DNA from: Clostridiales bacterium Firm_13
GTDB lineage: Bacteria; Bacillota; Clostridia; Saccharofermentanales; Saccharofermentanaceae
NCBI GenBank assembly: GCA_001603035.1
Contig: LVAS01000063.1
Span: 62,001-126,000, forward strand
Length of the DNA: 64,000 nt
Direction of reading: 5' to 3'
The notes below the pieces were generated by a model that made no database searches, had not been told where the DNA came from, and saw nothing but the letters and a program-made list of their open reading frames with translations. Both the position numbers and the translations under genes were made by a program. The first letter of the stretch is position 1; every line of letters begins with the position of its first letter. Below are positions 52,445-59,843 of the stretch, piece by piece.

Positions 52445-53566
52445 ATGCAGCAAGTTTTGTTGGCACCTGTTCGTATTCTCGACGCGTCGCGCTTGCGCGC
52501 AGCCGGTGTCTTTGATTGCAAAGTGGCGGAGATTGAATCGACGATCCGTGAATCGATAAACAATCCCACGCAAGCGATGTATGTCGCTTCCGATTCTAAA
52601 TCTCCGCAGGATATCCTCGCCTATGCCGGGTTTACTTCCGTCTCCCTCGAAAACAAAAATGCAAACATAACGCTGCGATTTGCTCGATCCGCTTTGCGTG
52701 AAGCTGATTTGGAGCATTCTGAAACGAGACGAAGTATTCTGGATGCCCTTCTGCGCCTCGCTTTTTTCTCTCTTCAATATCATCGCGTAAGTCTTGTGAT
52801 TCCGATTCACGATATATCTTCGGAACGTGCCGCGCTATCTTGCGGAATGACACAAGAAGCCGTTCTGGACGAAGCACTTTATGTTGACGGCTCCTTTATT
52901 GACGCGGGATTGTTCTCTCTTTTGGCGTCGGATTATCCGGATTATGCGGTTGCCTTTGTTCCATTCCCGCGAGGTGTAATTTCCATTCGGGGGAGCTCCG
53001 ACGCCGTTGAAGGCGTTCGCTTTTACTCTGTCGGAGATATTGTCGATGATCCATTTGAAAGACAGGTTGCGATTCGTGTCGGAACCGCGGATAAATCGGG
53101 GGTTATTCTCCCAATCGGCCCCGAGGCATATGCCAAAACCATGCCCGCCCTTCCGGAAGAAATACAGAAAGCGGTTCGAGAATTACGGGAGTATTTTGCC
53201 AAATGCCGGACTAACTTTAGTGTGAATATTCGATTTCCATACGGAAGTGACTTTCAAAGACATGTTTGGCAAGAGCTTCAAAGGATTCCTTACGGAAGTA
53301 CGGTTAGCTATGAAGACATTGCGCTTGCCCTTACAGGAAATGATCGCGTCGCGGCTCGCAACTTATCACGCGCCGTCGGATCTGCATGTGCGGATAATCC
53401 CATCCCCATATTCGTGCCGTGTCATCGCGTTATCGGGAAAGACGGCCGTCTGGTCGGTTTCTCGGGAGGCGTCGAAAACAAAGAGTTTTTGCTGGAACAC
53501 GAGATCTTCGGCTTTTTTCGAGAGGTTTCTACCAAGGGAGAAGTTGAGTGCCATTTTTACGGATGA
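52445..53566 (+). CDS. GNAT acetyltransferase fused to O6-methylguanine-DNA methyltransferase
   Basis: A 373-residue two-domain protein. The C-terminal part (about 205-350) is an Ogt-type DNA repair methyltransferase: FQRHVWQELQRIPYGSTVSYEDIA, RAVGSACADNPIPIFVPCHRV with the acceptor Cys326, and GFSGGVENKEFLLEHE. The N-terminal part (about 1-170) resembles a RimJ/RimL-type GNAT: RSILDALLRLAFFSLQYHRVSLVIPI and CGMTQEAVLDEALYVDGSFIDAGLFSLL, but lacks an obvious acetyl-CoA P-loop. The ATG 52445 follows GGGGGGAG; a longer frame to 52403 overlaps the lipoprotein end. Ogt fused to GNAT is not a pairing I know as common. It is followed by a flavin reductase gene. Confidence 0.82.
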   Translation: MQQVLLAPVRILDASRLRAAGVFDCKVAEIESTIRESINNPTQAMYVASDSKSPQDILAYAGFTSVSLENKNANITLRFARSALREADLEHSETRRSILDALLRLAFFSLQYHRVSLVIPIHDISSERAALSCGMTQEAVLDEALYVDGSFIDAGLFSLLASDYPDYAVAFVPFPRGVISIRGSSDAVEGVRFYSVGDIVDDPFERQVAIRVGTADKSGVILPIGPEAYAKTMPALPEEIQKAVRELREYFAKCRTNFSVNIRFPYGSDFQRHVWQELQRIPYGSTVSYEDIALALTGNDRVAARNLSRAVGSACADNPIPIFVPCHRVIGKDGRLVGFSGGVENKEFLLEHEIFGFFREVSTKGEVECHFYG

Positions 53567-53578
53567 AAGGAATAAATT

Positions 53579-54454
53579 ATGCAAGAAAGAACTGTACTGA
53601 ACCCGTCCGCTCTTTTGAGCCCTGTCCCGGTTGTCTTGGTCTCCTGCGCCGGACGATCCCCGGAGAAAGTTGAGGATCGCCCGAATCTTATTACGATTGC
53701 ATGGGCGGGAACAATTAATTCCGAGCCGCCGATGCTGTCGATTTCTGTGCGTCCCGAGCGCCATTCGCACCGACTTATTTCTGAGACGGAAGAATTTGTC
53801 GTGAATCTTGTATCCCAAGAGATGATTCGCGCGTGTGATATGTGCGGCGTAATTTCCGGGGCCAAGGTAGACAAATTTGCCGCGTCCGGTTTAACGCAAA
53901 TCCCCGCGGAAGGCATGAAATACGCTCCTGCGATTGAAGAGGCGCCTGTTTCGATATCCTGTAAGGTAACATCTGTACAGCATCTTGGAACGCATGACAT
54001 CTTCTTTGCCAAAGTCATAGCGGTAACCGCCGCCACAAGACTACTTGACGGGAAGAATCGTTTGCGGATGGAAGACGCGAACTTAGTGGCCTATTCGCAC
54101 GGCGAGTATTTCCAACTTGGGAAATATCTGGGATTTTACGGCTTTTCGGTAGCGTCGAAGGAAGCTCTCGCACGTAGAGAAAAGGGAAGAGGCGCTAAGG
54201 TGTCGGGAGAAAAGGCGAGCGGAAAACCCGAGACGGAAGAGAAAAAATCGCCGCGAACCTCCGAGTTTTCGAAAGAGAAGACCTCCGGGAAACCGTATGA
54301 AAAGAAACCCGGTAAACCTTCTCGTTCCACATCGAAATCAGATCGATCATCCAATCCAACATCGACGAGAAAAGCGGCGCCGGAGCGAACGGAAAAGAGA
54401 TCTTACGGCAAAAACGAGCGTTCCTATAAGCGAAAGCCATCCTCCGATTCATAA
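53579..54454 (+). CDS. Flavin reductase-like (FMN-binding split barrel) protein with long basic tail
   Basis: A 291-residue protein. Residues 1-190 are a flavin reductase/flavoredoxin-like split barrel: SPVPVVLVSCAGRSPEKVEDRPNLITIAWAGTINSEPPMLSISVRPERHSHRLI, ETEEFVVNLVSQEM, and a terminal HGEYFQLGKYLGFYGFS with ACDMCG and VDKFAASGL in the middle. The remaining 95 residues are low-complexity and strongly basic, with many Lys, Ser, Pro and Arg (for example KKPGKPSRSTSKSDRSS). Such a tail is unusual for this family and suggests binding to nucleic acid or wall polymer. The ATG follows AAAGGAA, 12 bases after the fusion gene. Confidence 0.82.
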   Translation: MQERTVLNPSALLSPVPVVLVSCAGRSPEKVEDRPNLITIAWAGTINSEPPMLSISVRPERHSHRLISETEEFVVNLVSQEMIRACDMCGVISGAKVDKFAASGLTQIPAEGMKYAPAIEEAPVSISCKVTSVQHLGTHDIFFAKVIAVTAATRLLDGKNRLRMEDANLVAYSHGEYFQLGKYLGFYGFSVASKEALARREKGRGAKVSGEKASGKPETEEKKSPRTSEFSKEKTSGKPYEKKPGKPSRSTSKSDRSSNPTSTRKAAPERTEKRSYGKNERSYKRKPSSDS

Positions 54455-54465
54455 AGATCTACAAA

Positions 54466-54503
54466 AAGTGCGCCGCCAAATTGCAAAGTTTGGCGGCGCA
54501 CTT
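54466..54503 (-). terminator. Terminator of the phosphofructokinase gene
   Basis: A 15-base perfect arm pair (AAGTGCGCCGCCAAA with TTTGGCGGCGCACTT) around TTGCAAAG. On the minus strand it is followed by a T-run (TTTTTGT), so it mainly serves the minus-strand gene; on the plus strand the tail is weak. Confidence 0.75.
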
Positions 54504-54529
54504 GGAATTTAAGAAGTTGTTTCCGATGA

Positions 54530-55783
54530 TTATTTCTTGTTCACAAGAACCTTCTTGAGGTGGGCAAAACGGGGAAGACCATCCTCTTTCGGCTGCTCGG
54601 TCTCGCCGATGATAAGAGGAAGGGCATACTTTACATATTCCTCGTTTACGAAGTTGCCTTCTTTGTTGATCCACTCGAGAGGCACTTTCTTTTCGGTATT
54701 CGCGACATCATTCAGAGGGATCAGCTTGATTTGGCAAGCATACTCAGACGAATCGGCACGCTCGAAACCGACCATGTAATCGGTCAGACCCTCGATCGCC
54801 TTCAGAACAGCCGTCTGGCCGGCGAGGAAGGACTCTTCATAATCAGACTTCGAAGCGCAATGAGACGCGCAGCGCTGCATCAGAGAAAGCTCGATTCCGC
54901 GAACCTTTGAGCCGGTCTCCTTTTTGAGATAATCGGCCAGAACAGTAGCGGTGCCTCCAAGCTGCTTGTGGCCGAAAGAATCGACCGCCACATCGTCCGT
55001 CGCGACAAGTTCGGGAATAAACTTGCCGTCTTTGGTCTGAACCCCTTCCGAGACCGCAATAATGACCTTGCCAGTCTTGGCATAAATTGCCTTGACATCC
55101 GCCAGCATTTGGTCCAAATCGAAGGGTACTTCAGGAAGATAAATGAGATCGGGTCCGGCACCCTTTTCCGAAGCGAGCCGCGTTGCTGCCGTGAGCCATC
55201 CGGCGTGACGTCCCATGACTTCGATAACGCAGATCATCCCTGTGTCATAAACGCGGGCGTCCTGGTAGACCTCCATGGTTGTGGTCGCGATATATTTCGC
55301 GGCAGACGAGAATCCGGGGCAGTGATCCGTTCCGAAAAGATCATTGTCAATTGTCTTCGGAACACCCATCACGCGACAATCATAACCGGATTTCTGCATG
55401 AATTTGGAGATCTTATTGCAGGTATCCATCGAGTCGTTTCCGCCGTTATAGAAGAAGTAGCGGATGTTGTACTTCTTGAAAACTTCTAAGATCCGCTTAT
55501 AGTCCGTGTCGTCAACATCGGCGTTGGCCAGCTTATAGCGGCAAGATCCGAGACTGGACGAAGGCGTATACTTAAGAAGTTCGAGTTCGGCAGGGTCTTC
55601 CTCACCGATATCGTAAAATTTCTCGTTCAGAATGCCTACGATTCCGTTCGCCGCGCCGTAAACCTTCTCGATCACGTCCGCATGCTTCAACGCCTCGATA
55701 AACACGCCCGCGGCGGAAGCGTTAATGACGGAAGTCGGTCCGCCGGACTGTCCGAACATCAGATTGCCTTTTAACATTGTCAT
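54530..55783 (-). CDS. pfp: 6-phosphofructokinase, probably PPi-dependent
   Basis: A 417-residue glycolytic enzyme of the PFK A family. Motifs: QSGGPTSVINASAAGV, YFFYNGGNDSMDTC, the fructose 6-phosphate site VPKTIDNDLFGTDHCPGF, VIEVMGRHAGWLTAA and the late segment GIELSLMQRCASHC. A Lys before TIDND and Asp after the GGN position match PPi-type enzymes (ATP-type has PGTIDND and GGDGS); the first Asp of the GGD triad is Asn here. The start at 55783 follows CAGGAGGATG; an upstream frame to 55933 is unlikely. The gene has its own promoter-like region upstream and a strong terminator. Confidence 0.88.
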   Translation of the reverse strand: MTMLKGNLMFGQSGGPTSVINASAAGVFIEALKHADVIEKVYGAANGIVGILNEKFYDIGEEDPAELELLKYTPSSSLGSCRYKLANADVDDTDYKRILEVFKKYNIRYFFYNGGNDSMDTCNKISKFMQKSGYDCRVMGVPKTIDNDLFGTDHCPGFSSAAKYIATTTMEVYQDARVYDTGMICVIEVMGRHAGWLTAATRLASEKGAGPDLIYLPEVPFDLDQMLADVKAIYAKTGKVIIAVSEGVQTKDGKFIPELVATDDVAVDSFGHKQLGGTATVLADYLKKETGSKVRGIELSLMQRCASHCASKSDYEESFLAGQTAVLKAIEGLTDYMVGFERADSSEYACQIKLIPLNDVANTEKKVPLEWINKEGNFVNEEYVKYALPLIIGETEQPKEDGLPRFAHLKKVLVNKK

Positions 55784-55871
55784 GTAATCATCCTCCTGAT
55801 TCTTTCCTGTCGGAATATCGTGCCGAAATATGGACTTTGCCCTAATTCCCGATTTCCCCAAACTACATGAA

Positions 55872-55899
55872 ATGATACCACTTTTTCGACTGCTGTGAA
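55872..55899 (-). promoter_or_regulatory. Possible promoter of the phosphofructokinase gene
   Basis: On the minus strand TTCACA (55899-55894) and TATCAT (55877-55872) are 16 bases apart, with TGG before the -10 box (extended -10). The leader would be about 80 bases. Confidence 0.5.
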
Positions 55900-56042
55900 T
55901 AGTGCTTTCTGAGAAGGCGCTTACATCAAGCAAATGTTAATAATCTTGCAACTTCCGTCCGATTCCTTTTGCGAAGAAACGTGATACAATCGAAAATATA
56001 CTTAAGGTAACCTCGAACGTAACGGAGGATAGAGGTTTACAG

Positions 56043-57170
56043 ATGAATAAACGTCGATCCATGATCGGAAATTGGGAACATCTCTGGCAAGCAAGCATAT
56101 TTCTATTTTTATGCTCGCTTCTTTTCGCTTTTCCGGTAGCGATTGCCGCATATATCTTTGGATGTTTATATGCCGGATTTCCGGTTTTTTTACCGCCGAG
56201 TGCGATGAGCCGAGAACAGAGTGTGATACTTGTCTCCATTCTTTTTTGTACGGCTCTTTTAATACTTTACATGACTCTTATGTTAACCGTTCTCTATAAT
56301 TTGATTATCTATCGTCCTGCCACCGAGATTTTGCATGTGCTGAATAAGAAAGGCGAGGCTTCGTCACCCGCGCAGTCGGCCGAATCGTATCTTCGCGGCG
56401 GTTCAAAGTCCCCGTTTGATCTCTATCACCCTCGGAGTTCTTGGGCAGACAGAGTGAATGATTATATTCGAAGTGCGACGCAAGAGCAGTATATCGATAA
56501 GACGACCGGATGCCTGAATCACAAGTATTATGCGGAGAGTGTAGAAGAGATCCTCAAAACCCAGCTGCTCTGCGCCTTGTCCTACTCGAACCAGCCGGGT
56601 GTGCGCACCAACAATTACATCTACGGAATTTTTCTTGTCGACATCGATCACTTCAAAAGAATTAATGATGAATTCGGACATGTCTACGGCGATCAGGTTC
56701 TGATGCAGGTCGGACGTACTCTCCGCCTGGCGGTCGAAGATGTCGGCGGCATCGTGATTCGTAACGGCGGCGAGGAGTTTCTTGTCATCGTCTGCATGGA
56801 TTATCCGGGCCGGTTTTCTCAAATCGCGGAAAAAATACGCAGAGACTTCTCCGAGACCGTCCTTGTTACCGATGCCCGAACCCATGAGGTCCGGCAGGTT
56901 ACTTGTAGCATCGGGTACCTTCCGTTCCCGCTATTTCGTGATTCCGCGACCGCATTTTCGGTTCAACAGCACTTGAATCTAAGTGATCAGGCTATGTATA
57001 TCGCGAAAACGGAAGGCAGGAATACATGGCGGGGCATTATCCCCGAGAAGATCCCAAGAACACAATTTGAGTTGGAACAGAGCGCTGTTTCCTTGGAATA
57101 TGGAATTCAACGCGGGTATTTTCAAATCGCGCGCCCGATGCTAAGCGGAGACAGCGAAGGTCTTGTGTAA
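56043..57170 (+). CDS. Membrane-bound diguanylate cyclase (GGDEF domain)
   Basis: A 375-residue membrane protein predicted to make c-di-GMP. Two transmembrane helices in the N-terminal 90 residues enclose a short extracellular loop. The GGDEF domain (about 155-330) has VDIDHFKRINDEFGHVYGDQVL and the signature RNGGEEFLVIV (GGEEF at 242-246, an accepted active variant), then SIGYLPF and SDQAMYIAKTEGRN. There is no EAL domain or obvious product-inhibition RxxD in front of it. The ATG 56043 has AGAGG with loose spacing. It diverges from the phosphofructokinase gene. Confidence 0.88.
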   Translation: MNKRRSMIGNWEHLWQASIFLFLCSLLFAFPVAIAAYIFGCLYAGFPVFLPPSAMSREQSVILVSILFCTALLILYMTLMLTVLYNLIIYRPATEILHVLNKKGEASSPAQSAESYLRGGSKSPFDLYHPRSSWADRVNDYIRSATQEQYIDKTTGCLNHKYYAESVEEILKTQLLCALSYSNQPGVRTNNYIYGIFLVDIDHFKRINDEFGHVYGDQVLMQVGRTLRLAVEDVGGIVIRNGGEEFLVIVCMDYPGRFSQIAEKIRRDFSETVLVTDARTHEVRQVTCSIGYLPFPLFRDSATAFSVQQHLNLSDQAMYIAKTEGRNTWRGIIPEKIPRTQFELEQSAVSLEYGIQRGYFQIARPMLSGDSEGLV

Positions 57171-57211
57171 CGACACGGTTAGTAAGGTGACTTCTTGCTC
57201 CGGGTTTTGTA

Positions 57212-57240
57212 TTGACATTTCTATCGGTGACACATATAAT
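57212..57240 (+). promoter_or_regulatory. Consensus promoter for the His-Gln-Lys tRNA cluster
   Basis: TTGACA (57212-57217) and TATAAT (57235-57240) with exactly 17-base spacing, about 33 bases before tRNA-His. Confidence 0.88.
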
Positions 57241-57272
57241 CTTCAACGTGCCTTTGCGACAGAGGCGGTATG

Positions 57273-57349
57273 GTGGAATTAGCTCAGTTGGTTAGAGCGC
57301 TAGTTTGTGGCACTAGAGGTCATGGGTTCGATTCCCATATTCCACCCCA
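57273..57349 (+). tRNA. tRNA-His (anticodon GTG)
   Basis: Acceptor GTGGAAT pairs with ATTCCAC; the discriminator is C with a G at 57272 available as the extra G-1 base. The anticodon stem CTAGT/ACTAG holds TTGTGGC with anticodon GTG. CCA is encoded (57347-57349). Confidence 0.96.
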
Positions 57350-57402
57350 CTTTTTTCTCGGACGGCTTAATCCCTTCAACGTCATTGAACACCCGGATGC
57401 GA

Positions 57403-57477
57403 TGGGGTGTAGCCAAGTGGTAAGGCACGGGACTTTGACTCCCGCACTCGTAGGTTCAAATCCTGCCACCCCAGCCA
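57403..57477 (+). tRNA. tRNA-Gln (anticodon TTG)
   Basis: Acceptor TGGGGTG pairs with CACCCCA; the anticodon stem CGGGA/TCCCG encloses CTTTGAC with anticodon TTG. CCA is encoded (57475-57477). Confidence 0.96.
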
Positions 57478-57482
57478 TATAT

Positions 57483-57558
57483 GGTTCACTAGCTCAGTTG
57501 GTAGAGCACCTGACTTTTAATCAGGGGGTCCGGAGTTCGAACCTCCGGTGAGCCACCA
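57483..57558 (+). tRNA. tRNA-Lys (anticodon TTT)
   Basis: Acceptor GGTTCAC pairs with GTGAGCC with one G-T wobble; the anticodon stem CCTGA/TCAGG encloses CTTTTAA with anticodon TTT. CCA is encoded (57556-57558). Confidence 0.96.
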
Positions 57559-57566
57559 GGAAATAT

Positions 57567-57597
57567 GCCCGAAACCTTTGCGGCTTCGGGCTTTTTT
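57567..57597 (+). terminator. Intrinsic terminator of the tRNA cluster
   Basis: GCCCGAA (57567-57573) pairs with TTCGGGC (57585-57591) and is followed by six T. Confidence 0.88.
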
Positions 57598-57705
57598 GTG
57601 CTTTTTATCCGCTTGATTACAAGATGAAAAATGCCTGTAACCGACCTGTCAGATCGCTTTGATAGAATGAATCTGTATAAATCTGACAATATGCGGAGAA
57701 AGAGT

Positions 57706-59832
57706 ATGCAACGAGGAATCGAAAGGCGAGCAGGTGACAGAATGACGACGCAGAAGCGTCGCGGATGTTCCCTTGCCGGAATTTCGATACGCCGCCTGTT
57801 GTCGCGCAAACTTCTATCCCTTTTGTCGGCCGTTGTTCTGCTATTTACGTGCGTTTCTCCGTTCAGTCTTGCGGCTGCATTTACCGCGAATGCCACCGTA
57901 ACCGCGACTACCGCAAACGTTCGTTCCTCGCCCGGAACAACCGCTACCGTGATCGGACAAGTCGTAAAAGGGGATCGCGTTCTTGTTCTCGAAGAAGCTG
58001 TAATTACGGGAGATCCGAGTGGTTACAATTCCTGGCTCAAAATAACGGCGAATAGCAACGGCACAGATGTGATCGGATATGTCGTCAAGAGTTTTGTCCT
58101 CGTGGATGCGACCGCTCCCGATGCTTCTTTTGAATCCGCAATCGCCGCTTTCCCGGATTCCTACAAAGCATCTCTTCGATCTTTACATGCTGCGCATCCC
58201 AGCTGGCAGTTTGTCCCCGCTGCGATTCCTACCGATTGGGGTACAGTCGTCGCCGAGGAATCCAAAATCGGACGAAGTCTGATCACATCGACCGTAAATG
58301 ACGCGTGGAAATCGACGGATCCCGCCGCGTATAATTTGTTGACAGACACATTTATCGCATATGACGGAACGAGTTGGGTCAATACCACGCCGGGAGTGGT
58401 TGCTTATTATCTGGATCCAAGGAATTTTCTGAATGAAACGAATATATTCCAGTTTCTGTCTCTTTCTTACGACTCGAATACCCAAACATCGGCAGGCGTC
58501 GCCAAAATGCTCGCCGGGTCTTTTATGGCAAGCGGAACGATTAAAGATATGAACGGAACCGATGTATCCTATGCGGATACCTTCATCGCGGCTGCTTCGC
58601 TTTCCGGTTCGAGTCCGTATCAACTTGTTTCCAGGGTGCTTCAGGAAGTGTCCGCTTCCGGCAGTCGATCGACAAGCGGAACGGTACTTGGTTTTGAAGG
58701 CCTTTACAATTATTTCAATATCGGCGCGTCTTCTTCCAGTGATCCGGTCCTCCTTGGTCTTACTTTTGCGTCCTGCGGGTCTTCCGTGCCGTCTAAACCG
58801 ATGTCGGCCGCGGGGCAAGCGAAATATCTGATTCCGTGGAACTCCCCCTATAAAGCGATTCTTGGCGGTGCCAATTATATCTCCTCTAACTACATCCAAG
58901 CGGGACAGAATACGCAATATTTTCAGAAGTTTGACGTGAAAGACGACGGAAACGGGCTCTACTATCACCAATACATGACCAATATTCAAGCTATGGTCGG
59001 GGAGTCTTCGACTCTTTATAAAGCATATTCCAAGAACGGTCTCCTTGATTCGTCGCTGACTTTTCTCATTCCTGTTTACCAGAATATGCCGGATGCCACG
59101 GCGTTACCGGCGCAGACGGGCAATTCAAACAATTACCTCGCGACACTTGCCGTGGACGGATACGGAATTACTCCTTCCTTTGATCCAACGGTTTCGAGTG
59201 GATATTCTTTGATTGTTCCTTATCCTGTTTCGAGCGTCAATGTCACCGGAAGCGCGGTCTCGACGAAGGCATCGGTCAGCGGATTGGGCAATATCGGTCT
59301 GAATATCGGCGAAAATGACTTGGCAATTCAAGTCACCGCCCAAAACGGTTCCGTTCAGACCTATACACTAACGATTGTTCGCCAGGAGTCGACCGGCGAG
59401 AATCTCTATGCTACGAATTATCGCGTCAATTCGGATAATACCATTGCCGGTATTACTCCCGGAACATCGTATGCGGACTTTATGAATCAGTTCTCGCTTA
59501 TAAACGGCGGAACTCTTGCAATAACCAAAGCGACAGGGGAGACGATTTCCGATCTCACGAAGCCTGTTTCGACGGGAGATATCATAACTGTGTATAATGC
59601 CGCGGGTACGCCGGTCTATCAATATACTGTCTTAATCTACGGCGATTCGAATGGAGACGGGGACATCTCTGTATCTGATTTGACGCTAATATGCCGCCAT
59701 ATTCTTAAAAAATCCAACCTTACAACGAGTTACTTATCAGCTTCAGATGTGAATAAGGATGGAAGCGTATCCGTTTCCGACCTTACGCTCATTTGTCGGC
59801 ATATTCTTAAAAAATACACGATAACGCAATAA
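57706..59832 (+). CDS. Secreted N-acetylglucosaminidase with SH3b, cadherin-like and C-terminal dockerin domains
   Basis: A 708-residue secreted cell wall hydrolase (start at ATG 57706 behind GGAGAAAG; ATG 57742 is an alternative). Domains: signal peptide with Arg-rich n-region (to about 60), SH3b (about 62-132; TATTANVRSSPGTTATVIGQ), an endo-beta-N-acetylglucosaminidase domain (about 145-440; YYLDPRNFLNETNIFQF, VSRVLQEVSASGSR with the likely catalytic Glu, GLYNYFNIGASS), a cadherin-like beta-sandwich (about 478-560) and a type I dockerin formed by two Ca-binding segments DSNGDGDISVSD and DVNKDGSVSVSD. Unlike cellulosomal dockerins this one is on a peptidoglycan-type enzyme. The next gene, 12 bases on, encodes a cohesin membrane protein, its likely receptor. 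Confidence 0.9.
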   Translation: MQRGIERRAGDRMTTQKRRGCSLAGISIRRLLSRKLLSLLSAVVLLFTCVSPFSLAAAFTANATVTATTANVRSSPGTTATVIGQVVKGDRVLVLEEAVITGDPSGYNSWLKITANSNGTDVIGYVVKSFVLVDATAPDASFESAIAAFPDSYKASLRSLHAAHPSWQFVPAAIPTDWGTVVAEESKIGRSLITSTVNDAWKSTDPAAYNLLTDTFIAYDGTSWVNTTPGVVAYYLDPRNFLNETNIFQFLSLSYDSNTQTSAGVAKMLAGSFMASGTIKDMNGTDVSYADTFIAAASLSGSSPYQLVSRVLQEVSASGSRSTSGTVLGFEGLYNYFNIGASSSSDPVLLGLTFASCGSSVPSKPMSAAGQAKYLIPWNSPYKAILGGANYISSNYIQAGQNTQYFQKFDVKDDGNGLYYHQYMTNIQAMVGESSTLYKAYSKNGLLDSSLTFLIPVYQNMPDATALPAQTGNSNNYLATLAVDGYGITPSFDPTVSSGYSLIVPYPVSSVNVTGSAVSTKASVSGLGNIGLNIGENDLAIQVTAQNGSVQTYTLTIVRQESTGENLYATNYRVNSDNTIAGITPGTSYADFMNQFSLINGGTLAITKATGETISDLTKPVSTGDIITVYNAAGTPVYQYTVLIYGDSNGDGDISVSDLTLICRHILKKSNLTTSYLSASDVNKDGSVSVSDLTLICRHILKKYTITQ
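59641..59814 (+). repeat. Duplicated dockerin calcium-binding segment
   Basis: Two 24-residue segments, 59641-59712 and 59743-59814, share SVSDLTLICRHILKK. Each has an EF-hand-like loop with Asp at positions 1 and 5 and a final Asp. The Ser-Asp-Leu-Thr recognition residues are identical in both halves. Confidence 0.88.
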
Positions 59833-59843
59833 GGAGAACTGCA

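Noticed and set aside
56043-57170. The GGDEF motif as degenerate and inactive
   Set aside because: The signature reads GGEEF, a variant found in active diguanylate cyclases, so it was kept as likely active.
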